64,000 nt of DNA from Apiotrichum sp. Y4204 (Eukaryota; Basidiomycota; Tremellomycetes; Trichosporonales; Trichosporonaceae). The notes under the pieces were generated by a model, which made no database searches, was not told the DNA's origin, and saw only the letters and a program-made list of their open reading frames with translations. Below are positions 22,062-33,500 of this stretch, piece by piece (the stretch's first letter is position 1; each line of letters starts with the position of its first letter). Location of the stretch: the NCBI GenBank assembly GCA_025531455.1, contig JAMYHL010000014.1, positions 657,606-721,605 of the forward strand. Reading direction: 5' to 3'. The position numbers and the translations under genes were made by a program.

Positions 22062-23006
22062 ATGTTCCGCTCCATCATCCCCACCACTTCTCGTACTCTC
22101 TCCACCGTCCGTACCCTCCACACTACCGCTACCAGAATGGGTGTCACTGTTGAGGTCAGTACCATCACAGACAGCTAATCACCGAGCGTCACTCTGGTGA
22201 CCACACCGCCGTCTAGAAAATTCCATTCCATGCCATTCCGTCCACCACCACACCACCGCCAGCACACATACTCACCCCTCACAGCGCATCACCGCCGGCG
22301 ACGGCAAGACCTTCCCCAAGAAGGTGAGTACTCCCCGGCACGGCGACGGCAACGTCCGCGCCCCCGCGCACGTCCTTGACGATCAAGAGCTGACTTCCAG
22401 GGCGACCGCGTCACCATCCACTGTGAGCACCATCAGGGGCCGGCCGAGCCGGGCGCACGCCAATTCGGCCGCCCAGCGTTCGCCTCTCCTCAGGCTCTCG
22501 CCTCGCCGCGGTAGCGCATACTCACATCCAGACGTCGGTACCCTCCTCGACGGCTCCAAGTTCGACTCGTCCCGCGACCGCGGACAGCCCTTCCAGTGCA
22601 CCATCGGTGTCGGCCAGGTCATCAAGGTTAGTGCTGACCACGGGATGGGTGAACAGTTGATGTACATCCGCTAACACACAGGGCTGGGACGAGGGTGTTC
22701 CTCAGCTCTCGGTCGGCGAGAAGGCCGTCCTCACCGCCACCCGTAAGTCGCCTGACATCGTGGCTTCTACCATTCGCTCACCTCGCAGCCGATTACGCCT
22801 ACGGCGCCCGTGGCTTCCCCCCGGTCATCCGTGAGTATCCCTTTTTGCCGTGACGTGTTCTCGTTGGTGGTCCGCAGTGTCCCAGCGGGCGTCACACCCC
22901 GCCCTAGCTCCCCGTCACACGCATTCAGTTTAGGTTGGCCGCTAACTCTCTCGCAGCCCCCAACTCGACCCTCAAGTTCGAGGTCGAGCTCCTCAAGGTC
23001 AACTAA
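22062..23006 (+). CDS. FPR1: FKBP12 peptidyl-prolyl isomerase, with possible mitochondrial leader
   Basis: Seven exons: 22062-22154, 22285-22323, 22401-22422, 22532-22626, 22682-22742, 22789-22830, 22957-23006; 133 residues. From the internal ATG at 22137 the product is 108 residues, the exact size of FKBP12, starting [20 protein letters not shown]. Core residues are present: [58 protein letters not shown], i.e. the FK506/rapamycin-binding pocket Tyr, Phe, Asp, Trp and Tyr. FKBP12 catalyses prolyl isomerisation and, bound to drug, inhibits calcineurin or TOR. The upstream in-frame ATG adds 25 residues rich in Arg, Ser and Thr with no acidic residue ([18 protein letters not shown]...), typical of a mitochondrial presequence. 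Two products from one gene are therefore plausible. Confidence 0.95.
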
Positions 23007-26000
23007 TTCACTGCATCAGTGACCCGGGCGAAGCAAAATGAACAGAGAAGGAAGAAGCGAGGCGAAGAAAACACGTAGTGCAGATGTTATCGCCTGGACT
23101 ACAATGAGAGCTGCCACTGGCTCAGAACTGTGGCAGCTGCATGCTCGCCTTGGTGGTCTTGTTTGTGCTGGTGGAATCTTGTTGATCTGCGAGCGCTGTG
23201 CTTTCAATATTAGTGCAGCGTGGCAGTCGTCGGACTGATACTGATATACTGGGAAACTGGGGTGTTTTGTCAAGGTGGAGGTCGTCCAGAACGTGGGTGG
23301 TGGAGGCACACTGCAGGCCTGTACCCTACCACAAACAGCAAACTCAGCAAATATGGCACCCCGCCAAGCCCAGCCCGCGCAGCCCCCGTAGACTCCCGAG
23401 CTCCCAAACGGGCCGCAACTGCCCGACTGCGCGCTGTCTCAAGCTCACACCGTGACGCAGCGAAGCAGTGCCTATAATCCTCTCTGGCGGTCGCCAGGGA
23501 GACGCCCAGGAGTCGTGGTATGGGGGTGTGTGGCCATGTGGGATTGGGCGAGCGGCCCGGCCTCGAACTGTACGAACTGCACAGGTGTTGATCCTGTTGG
23601 GCGTCCTTGGTGGACGCTGCCTGCCACGCTGCCGCTGAGCTTGAGTTGTCGATCTGCCTGGTTTGGCATGACAGGACGACGATTTTTGCGGATAGCGGAG
23701 TACGACGCCGGCGTATTGCGGGCTACAGAAGGCTAAACTCGATGACGAGGAGTGTGGAGACGCTGCATGATAGAGAACAACAGAAGAGAACAGCTGCCTA
23801 GCTGGGTCGCGTTGCCGTCTGTCTGCGTCGCCGGCGCCGTACATCGCACCACATTGGGACCGCACCGAAGTCACATTGAAAGCGGACCACATTGGGAAAC
23901 TGTGTAAGGTCGAGGTCATCTGAGTGTCTCGCGTCAGGCGCCCACTGTTGTTACTGTATCTGGATATCAGTGGCATGGACCTGAACATCGTACTCCGCAC
24001 TCCGTCCTCAAGATCCTCAACCTCTTCGATCTATCAATGTCCTCTGATAGTAGATCCCATCGAGCCAGCTAGATACCCACATCCGCAACTGTCGAGTCTG
24101 CCTCGCGCGTCAGATACTCACCTCTTCGCGCTATCTAGCTCGACTCTGTCTTCACACTGGTTGTTCTACAACTGACGGCTCTCGGGGGATTCGAGGTCCC
24201 CCGCCACGGTACACTACACGGTCATCGCGACGCCGGCGACGGCGCACAGGCAGCCGCGGGCCAGACACCCCCGCTCTCCCGCTGCCGGCTTTACGTCGCG
24301 CGTCGCGCGACGTTCTGAGGTAGCACGTTCTTCTGGTTTTCTGGCGTTGCTGCCCCCGCGGAGGCCATGCAAGTGAGTGCGAGTCGCAGACCAGAGTGGT
24401 GAGTGCCGCCATACCCCCGCTGCAAGCAGTTTGTGCAGAGAAGCAATGGCACCAAATCCGAAGCACGCGGCACGAAGCACGAAGCATGATTGCATGAAGC
24501 ACGAAGCACGAAGCACATGTGCACATGACCATCGTCACTCGTTCGCTGTCGCGGGTCTATGGGTGTGGCTTGGGGGCTCTATTATTCCGAGATGGGTACC
24601 AAAATCTCTCCGCCCGAGTGGCTCCCCACAAACTCGGAGGATATCCGCGTTGCGGGGGACGAGAGGAAGCCAATGTGCGTGATGTGCGTGATGCGCATGG
24701 TGGTGACTGACCGCCTCCCCCTCTCTCGTGTTCCAGGCCCCACTGGGCGCCGGGCGTTCCCATCGGGCCTTTGGGCGTGGTGCGTGAGACAATATCCAAG
24801 TAGTTTCTTGACCTGGAGCTGGGCTAGCTGGGTGATCGTCTCGCTCATGCCATTCATGTCACTCATTAACTCATTCTTCTCACCATACCTTGCGAACAAG
24901 CGCGGAATCGCACTCCCTGCAAACCAGCCACTGCATGCACTGCAGCGTCGTCGCTGATCTGCAGATCTGCAGAGACTACCTGGCCTCCGCTCATATAATG
25001 TGCGGCCCGCGGGCTCAAGATGCCCCGGACCAATCGCAGCCGTCTATCATTGGCCTCGGCCACATTGCTAGCATTAAGCCGTCCACGGTCGCTCTCCTCT
25101 GCGCCTCTGCAGCTCTGCAGCTCTACAAATTCCCAACGGCACGCTCTTGGCCTGGGGTACTGGGGCTGGGAGCGCGGGAAAACCACCCCAACAGTTAGCC
25201 AACAGGAGGGCGAGAAGCTGGCTGCGGCGTTGCTCGAACAACGGATGACGTCAACTTTGCAACTCTGGGTGGGTGCAGAGCTCGACACCTGGGGGCGAGA
25301 ACTGCGGGCGTACGCGGGCGTGGGACTTGTGCAACGTTGCATCTCCACAGCAGCTCCCCTATGCCCCCAAGCATTCGCACCAGTGCCAAAACTTTGCGTC
25401 AACGCGCGATGCTAAACTTGCAGCTTGCAGCTTGCAGAAACCATCAGCGCGAGCTCTACTTTTCATTTGCACTTGCGAGCTTCTGGGCAGGCCGCGTGCG
25501 CGGGCGGGGCATTTCTACACGCAGATGCACCCGTCAGCGCTGAGGGATTAGGCTACGTAGTCATCGTTAGTACGCGTTAGTTGGCGTCCGCTGTTAGGCG
25601 CGGTGTGCAGACGCAGCTCCGTCTCGCGCGACGCGTGTGTGTGCGGGGAGGTGTAGGAGCCGTAGCACTACGCTGTGGGCGATGCACTGCGGCACATGGC
25701 AAGAGCGAGGGGGACCGTGGCGGGCCTGGCGGCCTGGCGGAGCGCGGGGCGGGGCGGCGGTAGGATGTTCGGGGCCAGTACGTCCGAAGCATCTCCGCTG
25801 GGCCGCGGTGTGCGGGGCTGGGTCTCGGTGCGGCGAGGCGTCGGGGCAGGGCCGGCAGGGGCGGCAGCCGCGGCAACGGCAGCGGCAGAGGCGGCAGTGG
25901 CACCTGGGCACCTGGGTATACCTAGCAGCAAGGGTATCTCGGATCAAGGTGCCGAAAACGCCGAGGCGGGCGGTGAAACGGATGCCGCAGTGAAAAAAAA

Positions 26001-26055
26001 AAGGCAGGCCGCGGGGGTGGGGGGCCATTAGAATTCTCCACCCCAAGTTGTAATG
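23007..26055. other. About 3 kb without recognisable genes
   Basis: Longest gene-poor stretch in the window. ORFs of 60-218 codons exist on both strands but none has a domain, signal peptide, convincing exon chain or tRNA arm set. A GGGGGA/TCCCCC hairpin with a TTCGAGG loop at 24185-24203 resembles an isolated T arm but has no partner arms. Could hold promoter sequence or a non-coding transcript; nothing shows which. Confidence 0.4.
24474..24516 (+). repeat. Interrupted repeats of a 7-bp unit GAAGCAC
   Basis: GAAGCAC at 24474, 24496, 24503 and 24510 with a variant GAAGCAT at 24481. Confidence 0.85.
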
Positions 26056-26655
26056 CAATTTGCTTTTGCCCTTGTATTTCCCCCTACTCCCCGTGTCCCC
26101 CCCACCTGGAAAGCTGGAAAGTAATCATTAGCAACGGGCAGGCACGTCGCGCGTAGCTGCTGCAAAAGTGGCGTCACCTGTGGCGCGAAGGAGCGCGTGT
26201 GTGGTGTGTGGGTGTGAGTGAGTGAGTGTTTTTGCAGGCAGCACGGGGTATATACACGGGGACAGCGGCCATCTCCATTTTAGCTTTCATCATAGGGTTG
26301 TAATAGCAGCAGCAGCTCCACCTTTCGTAAACCCCCCACTCTACACTACTACTACTGCCACTGGCTGGTCACTCTCCCCCACCGACCCACCTCGCCCTTC
26401 CTCTCCCTCCTCCCTCCCCAACCACTCCCCGTCGCTTCAGGATCCACCTGATCTCACCATCTCTCTCTCGCTCATCACCATCAAGGACGTCTTGAGAATC
26501 GTCTTCCCTCCCATCAAAGAGAGCATATCCCTCCCCAGCTCTCTCCCTTCTCTAAAACGTCTCTCCGCCCCCTTCCCTTCCTCCTCCACCTGTACTGTAT
26601 CACACTTCTGTCTCGGACTCTTTAGCTCTTCAACGAGCACATAATTCTCTCCAAC
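26056..26655 (+). promoter_or_regulatory. Promoter and ATG-free leader of 2-oxoglutarate dehydrogenase gene
   Basis: 600 nt before the ATG at 26656 contain no ATG. A TATA box (TATATAC) lies at 26249-26255; from about 26,330 on the sequence is strongly C/T-rich, as in leaders of highly expressed fungal genes. Confidence 0.6.
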
Positions 26656-29600
26656 ATGCTCCGCACATTGCCTCGCTCGCTCCCGCGCGCCCGCGCCGTC
26701 CAGGCCGCCCGCGCGTCGTCGCTCGTCGCCTTCCGTGCCCCCAAGCTCTCCATCCGGAAATATGCCACCGAGGCCGCCATCCCTCCCAGCCCCCGTGACT
26801 CGTTTGCCAACGGTGGCAACCAGTTCTACATGGAGGAGTAAGTTTTAGTGGCTGCGTCTTGTTTCCCCGACTGACAAACAGGATGTACCGCGCATGGAAG
26901 CACGACCCCAAGTCGGTCCACGCGTCGTGGGCGGCCTACTTTGCCGGTCTTGACAACGGTCTTCCCTCGTCGCAGGCCTTCATGCCCGCCCCGAAGCTCT
27001 CCCAGTCGTTCCCCGAGTCGGGCTCCCCGATCGCCATCGACACTTCCAGTGGCGAGCTGACCGACTACCTCAAGGTCCAGCTTCTCGTCCGTGCCTACCA
27101 GGTCCGCGGTCACCACATTGCCGAGCTTGACCCTCTCGGTATCCAGAACGCCGACATGTCCAAGGAGACTCCTCCTGAACTCACCCTCGAGTACTACGGC
27201 TGGACCAAGGACGACCTCAGCAAAGAGTTCAAGCTCGGCCCCGGTATCCTTCCCCGTTTCGTCGGCTCGGTCAAGGACGACCAGCTCACTCTTGGCCAGA
27301 TCATTGACGAGCTCAAGCGCATGTACTGCACCAACATCGGTATCCAGTACATCCACATTTCCGACCGTGGCCAGTGCAACTGGATCCGTGAGCGCGTCGA
27401 GGTCCCCACCCAGTGGTCGTACTCGACCGAGGAGAAGCGCATGATTCTCGACCGCACCATCTGGTCCGAGATGTTTGAGAAGTTCATTGCTGCCAAGCAC
27501 CCCAACGAGAAGCGTTTCGGTCTTGAGGGTTGCGAGGCCCTTATCCCCGGTATGAAGGGTCTCATTGACGCTTCCGTCGAGGCTGGTGTCAAGTCGATCA
27601 TCATGGGTATGCCCCACCGTGGTCGTCTCAACGTCCTCGCCAACGTTATCCGCAAGCCCATGGAGGCCATCCTCAACGAGTTTGCCGGCAACATGGACGG
27701 TGCCGACAACGGCGGTGGTGATGTCAAGTACCACCTGGGTGCCAACTACATCCGCCCCACCCCCTCGGGCAAGAAGGTTGCCCTGTCGCTCGTTGCCAAC
27801 CCCTCGCATCTCGAGGCTGAGGACCCCGTCGTTCTCGGCAAGACCCGTGCCATCCAGCACTTTGAGGGCGACGAGGGAAGCCACGACGGCGCCATGTCGG
27901 TCCTTCTCCACGGTGACGCCGCGTTCGCCGGCCAGGGTGTCGTCTACGAGTCGATGGGCATGGCCCACCTCCCCGCCTACGGCACCGGCGGCACGATCCA
28001 CCTGGTCGTCAACAACCAGATTGGTTTCACCACCGACCCCCGCTACTCGCGCTCGACTCCTTACTGCTCGGACATTGCCAAGTCGATCGACGCTCCCATC
28101 TTCCACGTGAACGGTGACAACGTCGAGGCCGTCAACTTTGTCTGCATGCTCGCCGCCGAGTGGCGTGCCACCTTCAAGAAGGACGTTGTCATTGACATTG
28201 TCTGCTACCGTCGCCACGGTCACAACGAGACTGACCAGCCCTCGTTCACCCAGCCCCGCATGTACAAGGCTATCCAGAAGCAGCCTTCCGCTCTTACCAT
28301 CTACTCGGAGCAGCTCGTCAAGGAGGGCACTTTCACCGCCAAGGAGATTGAGGAGCACAAGCAGTGGGTCTGGGGCATGATGGAGAAGGCCTACGACGCC
28401 TCCAAGAACTACCAGCCCTCGCCCAAGGAGTGGCTCTCGTCCTCGTGGGACGGCTTCCCCAGCCCCACCGAGCTCGCCGAGCGCATCCTCCCCACCCACG
28501 ACACTGGTGTCGACGAGTCCAAGCTCAAGAAGATTGGCGAGATCATCTCCAGCTACCCCGAGGGCTTCACCCCCCACAAGAACCTTGCCCGTATCATTGC
28601 CACCCGTGGCAAGACCGTCTCCGAGGGCAAGAACATTGACTGGTCGACCGCCGAGGCCCTTGCCTTTGGTACGCTCTGTGCCGAGGGCACTCACGTCCGT
28701 GTCTCCGGTCAGGACGTCGAGCGTGGTACCTTCTCCCAGCGCCACGCCCTCATCCACGACCAGGTCAACGAGTCGACCTACACTGCGCTCAAGCACGTCG
28801 CCCCTGACCAGGGCTCGTTCACCGTCACCAACTCGCACCTTTCCGAGTACGGTACTCTTGGTTTCGAGCTCGGCTACTCGCTCGTCTCGCCCAACTCGCT
28901 GACCATGTGGGAGGCCCAGTTCGGTGACTTTGCCAACAACGCTCAGTGCATCATCGACCAGTTCATCGCCTCGGGTGAGCGCAAGTGGCTCCAGCGCACC
29001 GGTCTCGTGCTCTCGCTCCCCCACGGTTACGACGGACAGGGTCCCGAGCACTCGTCGGGCCGTCTCGAGCGTTTCCTCCAGCTCTGCGACGACGACCCTC
29101 GCATCTACCCCAACGCCGAGCAGCTCCAGCGCCAGATCCAGGACTGCAACATGCAGGTCACCTACCCCACCACCCCCGCCAACTACTTCCACGCCCTCCG
29201 TCGCCAGCAGCTCCGTGACTTCCGCAAGCCGCTGATCAACTTCTTTAGCAAGGTGAGTGTAGTGGATTTGTACATCATGAACAGCACTAACATTCCAGAA
29301 TCTGCTCCGTCACCCGCTCGCCCGTTCGACGCTCGAGGAGATGGGCCCTGGCACCACCTTCCAGCGCTACATTCCCGAGCCCCACCCCGACTCGCTTGCG
29401 CCGGCTGACAAGATCCGCCGCCACATTCTCTGCTCGGGCCAGGTCTACTACCAGCTCATCCAGGAGCGTGAGGCCCGCGGTATCACCGACATTGCCATCT
29501 CGCGTGTCGAGCAGGTGTCGCCCGTGCCTTACGACCTCATCACCCCCCACCTCGACACCTACCCGAATGCCGAGCTCATGTGGGCCCAGGAGGAGCCTCT

Positions 29601-29837
29601 GAACAACGGTGCCGCCTCTTAGTGAGTACAAGCATACATTATTTTCGAGTCGTTACTGACCTTCCCAGCATGATCCCCCGTCTCAGGCTCGCGAACAACC
29701 AGACTGAGCACCACAAGGGCAAGAGCGTCCTGTACGCCGGCCGTAAGCCGTCGTCGTCGGTCGCCACCGGCTCCAAGGTCGCGCACAAGAACGAGGTTGA
29801 GGCCATCAACAACGACGCCCTCGGCCCTAAGGCCTAA
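26656..29837 (+). CDS. KGD1: 2-oxoglutarate dehydrogenase E1 component, mitochondrial
   Basis: Four exons: 26656-26837, 26882-29252, 29299-29621, 29669-29837; 1014 residues, the usual length. This thiamine-diphosphate enzyme decarboxylates 2-oxoglutarate in the TCA cycle and passes the succinyl group to E2 (Kgd2). The N-terminus is an Arg/Ala-rich mitochondrial presequence (about 1-40). The OGDH N-terminal motif ([21 protein letters not shown]) spans the exon 1/2 junction. The ThDP-binding region reads GDAAFAGQG (about 405) and [10 protein letters not shown] (about 437), with [16 protein letters not shown] following; the transketolase-like pyrimidine domain begins near 645 ([20 protein letters not shown]). 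The C-terminal domain ends NNGAASYMIPR..., then a Ser/Ala tail. Codon bias is strong, in keeping with high expression, and produces a spurious 788-codon ORF on the antisense strand. Confidence 0.97.
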
Positions 29838-30583
29838 GCGAACCCCCAAGGCGTAGGATCCAGGTAACTGGGTCAGTATCGGTAGTCGCATTCTGTACTA
29901 GCAATGTCATGGAAACAAGCACGTGAAAGAGCGGTTGCAGCGGTTGCAGAAAAGAAGTGCGAGTGAGGAGAGAGCCGCGAGAATACATGCACGGGAGGGC
30001 CGAGGGTGAGTAACCCGGCGCCGAGATTGAACGCGTCATGCATGACTTGTCTGCGTCGTTAGTGGAGGTCTGGCCAGGTCGGCGCTGCCAAGTACTTTTA
30101 CGGTATGGTGACAGTGAACGGATTCATGTGCAGGGAAGCTCCACGTCTTGGCCGCTTATCGGACGCTACGTCCGCTCCATGCTGCGCAAGATACCGGCGC
30201 CGTCACCTCCGTCATACAGGCTGCGACATCTGACGGGATGGTGATGGAGTCCAGAGTGCCGGCCTGGCGAGTGCTGTGCGATAACGGCAGTCACTCCGGC
30301 CTGAAATTTTCCAGCCTCACCGAGACGGCGTTGTGGGACCCCGGCCCAACCCTTGTAGCAATACGGCCTTGCGTTGGCGCTTGGCGCTTGGCCGCAGCCC
30401 GTGGCTGGCTTGGCCACTTGGCCACCTTGGGACCTATCTGCTTGTCCGTCGGGCACGCGCGGTGGAGATTCCGAGATTGCTCGCATCTGTTGACAGAGGA
30501 GCATAAGTATATCCAGGCATAGCCCATCTCCATATCGATGCATTCCCCTACCCACCCCCTTCACACTCGTTACTAACTATCAA
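29838..30583. other. Intergenic region with ABC transporter promoter
   Basis: No gene recognised. TATA-like TATAT at 30508-30512, 72-76 nt before the ATG at 30584. Confidence 0.45.
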
Positions 30584-33500
30584 ATGGCGTCCTTTGCGGC
30601 GCAGTTCGCTGCCTTGTGCAGAAAGAACTGGTGCGTGCCCACGCTCAACCTCAGTGTCTGATCCCAGGATCGTGCTCTGGCGACACCGGTGGATCAACCT
30701 CGTGCGCTGCCTTATTCTCCCAATAGCATATGCGGCCTTCTTCGCCAAAGCACAAGACTTCTTCACAACCCGCGGCGTGTACGGCCCCGGAAAGCCACAG
30801 GCCCTCCCGACCCTCCCCGCCGACCTGCTCGGCCTGAAGCTAGTGTACTCTCCCCCGCCGGACGTCGCGGATTTCACACTCCTCGACGACGCGCTCTCCC
30901 GCGCAGGCGTCACCGGCCGCGTCGCCCGCGTACCGACTCCAGAGGACGTCGAGGCCCAGTGTCCAGAGAACTTTAACCTGCTTTCCGAATGCTTCGCCGC
31001 GGTATCGTTTAGTGCGGTGGATACCGAGTCCGCGACGCTGAATTACACGTTGCGGGGAGATTTCGGGCTCGCGGTCGTCGATGTCGAGAATATCAACAAG
31101 GACGACCAGAGCGCGCGCTTTGCCGCCCTCCAGTGGGCTATTGAGAGCGTGGGTAGATGTTTCTTTCTGGTGCTGACTGCAGACGTTTGTCGAGGCTGTT
31201 ACGGGCACCGTGCCCGACCCGCCGAGAGCATGGGCGTATACAACTCAGACGCGCGAGGAGCACGACGACGAGCTGCGTTTGTGTAAGTTGGAGATCTGAG
31301 ATCGGATGGGATGTGATCAGCGCGAGGTGATCAGGAACTGATCGCTCGGTCCTGGTGGCTCCTGCTGATCCCCTCGATCTCCTCGCCGATCCCTGCTTAT
31401 TCCCCGCTAACAACAGCGTATCTCCGCGGTGTGCGTGAGCTGCTCGGCCTGGCATGGTTTATCGGCTTTCTGGGTATTGTTTACCATCTTCCGGGGAGCG
31501 TGGCCTCGGAGCGCGCCTCGCTTCTGACGGCACACCTCGACGCGATGGGATGCCGCAAGCGCGCGCGCATTCTCTCGTGGCACTTGAGTATCAGTGCAGC
31601 GTACATTATCGCCTGGATCTGTACCGCGGTCATCTACCAGCAGTTTATCCTGAAGCGCACGAACGCCGGCCTCGTCATCGTGCTCTACGCCCTCGCGGGA
31701 ATGAGCATGGGTAGCTGGACGTTCCTCGTCGCGTCCCCGTTCGCGAATGCCCCGACGCTGGCCGCTATCGCCGCCACGTTCTTTGCCATTCTGTTTGCTA
31801 TCATGGGCCAGATTATCGGATCCCGCGCAGGCACCCAGCTCATCTTCGCCCTCATCTTCCCCCCCTCATTCCTCATCTTTGTGAATAAGGGCATGGCGTC
31901 CTGGGAACTGGCTGGTCGAGGGGCCAATATCGTCCGTCGCAGCCCCGATGGCGACGCGCCCATTGTCGCCCTCATGGTCATTGCTATTGTGAGTGAACAA
32001 AAAACTCAGTCTGGATCGAATGCTGACCTCAGATCGTTCTCTTCCTCTATCCTTCTCTCGCAGTCCTCGTAGAACGGCGCCTGTACGGCGTCCCCCCACC
32101 GGACGGGAAGCGCCGGGGACTCTCCCGGTTTTTTCGCAAGAAGCCTCCCACCGCACCGGCCGTCGACGACGGCGTCGCCGTGCAGCTCTCACACATTTCC
32201 AAGACCTACATTTCGCGCAAGTGGGGCCTCTTCGGGCGCAAGCGCAAAGTCGTCGCAATCGAGGACCTCTCCCTCGCCATCCCGCGCAACGAGATCTACT
32301 GCCTGCTGGGGCGGAACGGCGCCGCAAAGTCCACCACCCTCTCGTCTATCGGCCGCCTCACCCGGATATCCGGCGGTACGATCTCATACGCTCCCGGTCT
32401 CAGCGTCGGCATCGCCTCGCAGCGCGACGTCCTCTGGGACGAGCTTACCTGTATGCAGCACGTCCGTCTCTGGCGCGCAATCAAGAGCCAGGGCAGGGGG
32501 GACGAGGCCGACGACGCTCTGCTCGCGCGCTGCGACCTCGCGCCAAAAGTCAGCTTTCTCTCCAAAAACCTTTCCGGCGGGCAGAAGCGCAAGCTCATGC
32601 TCGCGTGCGCTCTTGCCGGCGGGTCCAACCTTCTTCTCCTCGACGAGATCAGCAGCGGCCTCGACCCCCTCTCGCGCCGCGCAATCTGGAAACTCGTCAC
32701 CGCCAACCGCGGACACGCGACGATTGTCCTCACGACGCATTTTCTCGACGAGGCCGACTATCTCGGCGACACGGTCGCCATCCTCCGCCAGCCGGGCCGC
32801 GTACTCGCTATCGACAACCCTGTCGCGCTCAAGACGCGCCTCGGCCGCGGCCTGACGCTCGCGCTCGAGGATGACGGCGACGCAAAGGAGACGGCACGCT
32901 TCCTCTCGCTTCTCAGGCAGGATATCCCGGACGCGAGCATACAGGCTACCAAGGGGCGTGTCCTCGTGCACACTGGGACGAACGACATCGGCCTCGTGCG
33001 CGGCCTTGTGCGCCGCCTCGATGCCGAGGGTGCCCGTTTCCAGGTCGGTTCCACGACACTCGAGGAGGTGTTCCTCGACTTGAACGCCGATGTCGACCCG
33101 GACGACGCGCCAAACATGACCGGCGCCTCCCCCACCTCGTCGAATACCGAAACGGTAGACGGAACGCGACGTGTCGAGTCGTCAGAGTCGAGTCGCGATC
33201 ACGAGAACGAGACCACAAATGAAATCGACGAAAAGGATTTGAAGGTAGTCTCAAAGGAGGCGTCCCAGATGACCGAGACGGATGTCGAGGCTGCCCAGCC
33301 GGTCCTGACCCGCGGCGGGGACCTTGCACTCACGCCGGGGACGCACCCGTCATGGCTGTGCGCCACGGCGCGCGGTGCGGCCACAATCTTCCGCAAGCGC
33401 ATCATGATCCTGCGCCAGGGATGGCTCCTGCCTGTCGTCACGATCGTCATTGTCATTTGTGCGGCTGCCATCCCGCTCACGTTCATGAAGGACCGTCAGC

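Noticed and set aside
24185..24203. tRNA-like T arm (GGGGGA/TCCCCC with TTCGAGG loop)
   Set aside because: No acceptor, D or anticodon arms can be placed on either side at proper spacing.
25594..26058. 154-codon minus-strand ORF and its plus-strand partners near 25.6-26.0 kb
   Set aside because: Arg/Pro/Ala-rich product of GC-rich sequence on all frames; no domain, and the region runs into the OGDH promoter.
26826..29192. 788-codon ORF antisense to the 2-oxoglutarate dehydrogenase gene
   Set aside because: It mirrors the strongly biased codons of the sense gene (third-position C/G), has Val/Gly/Leu-rich composition without motifs, and no splice or promoter logic.
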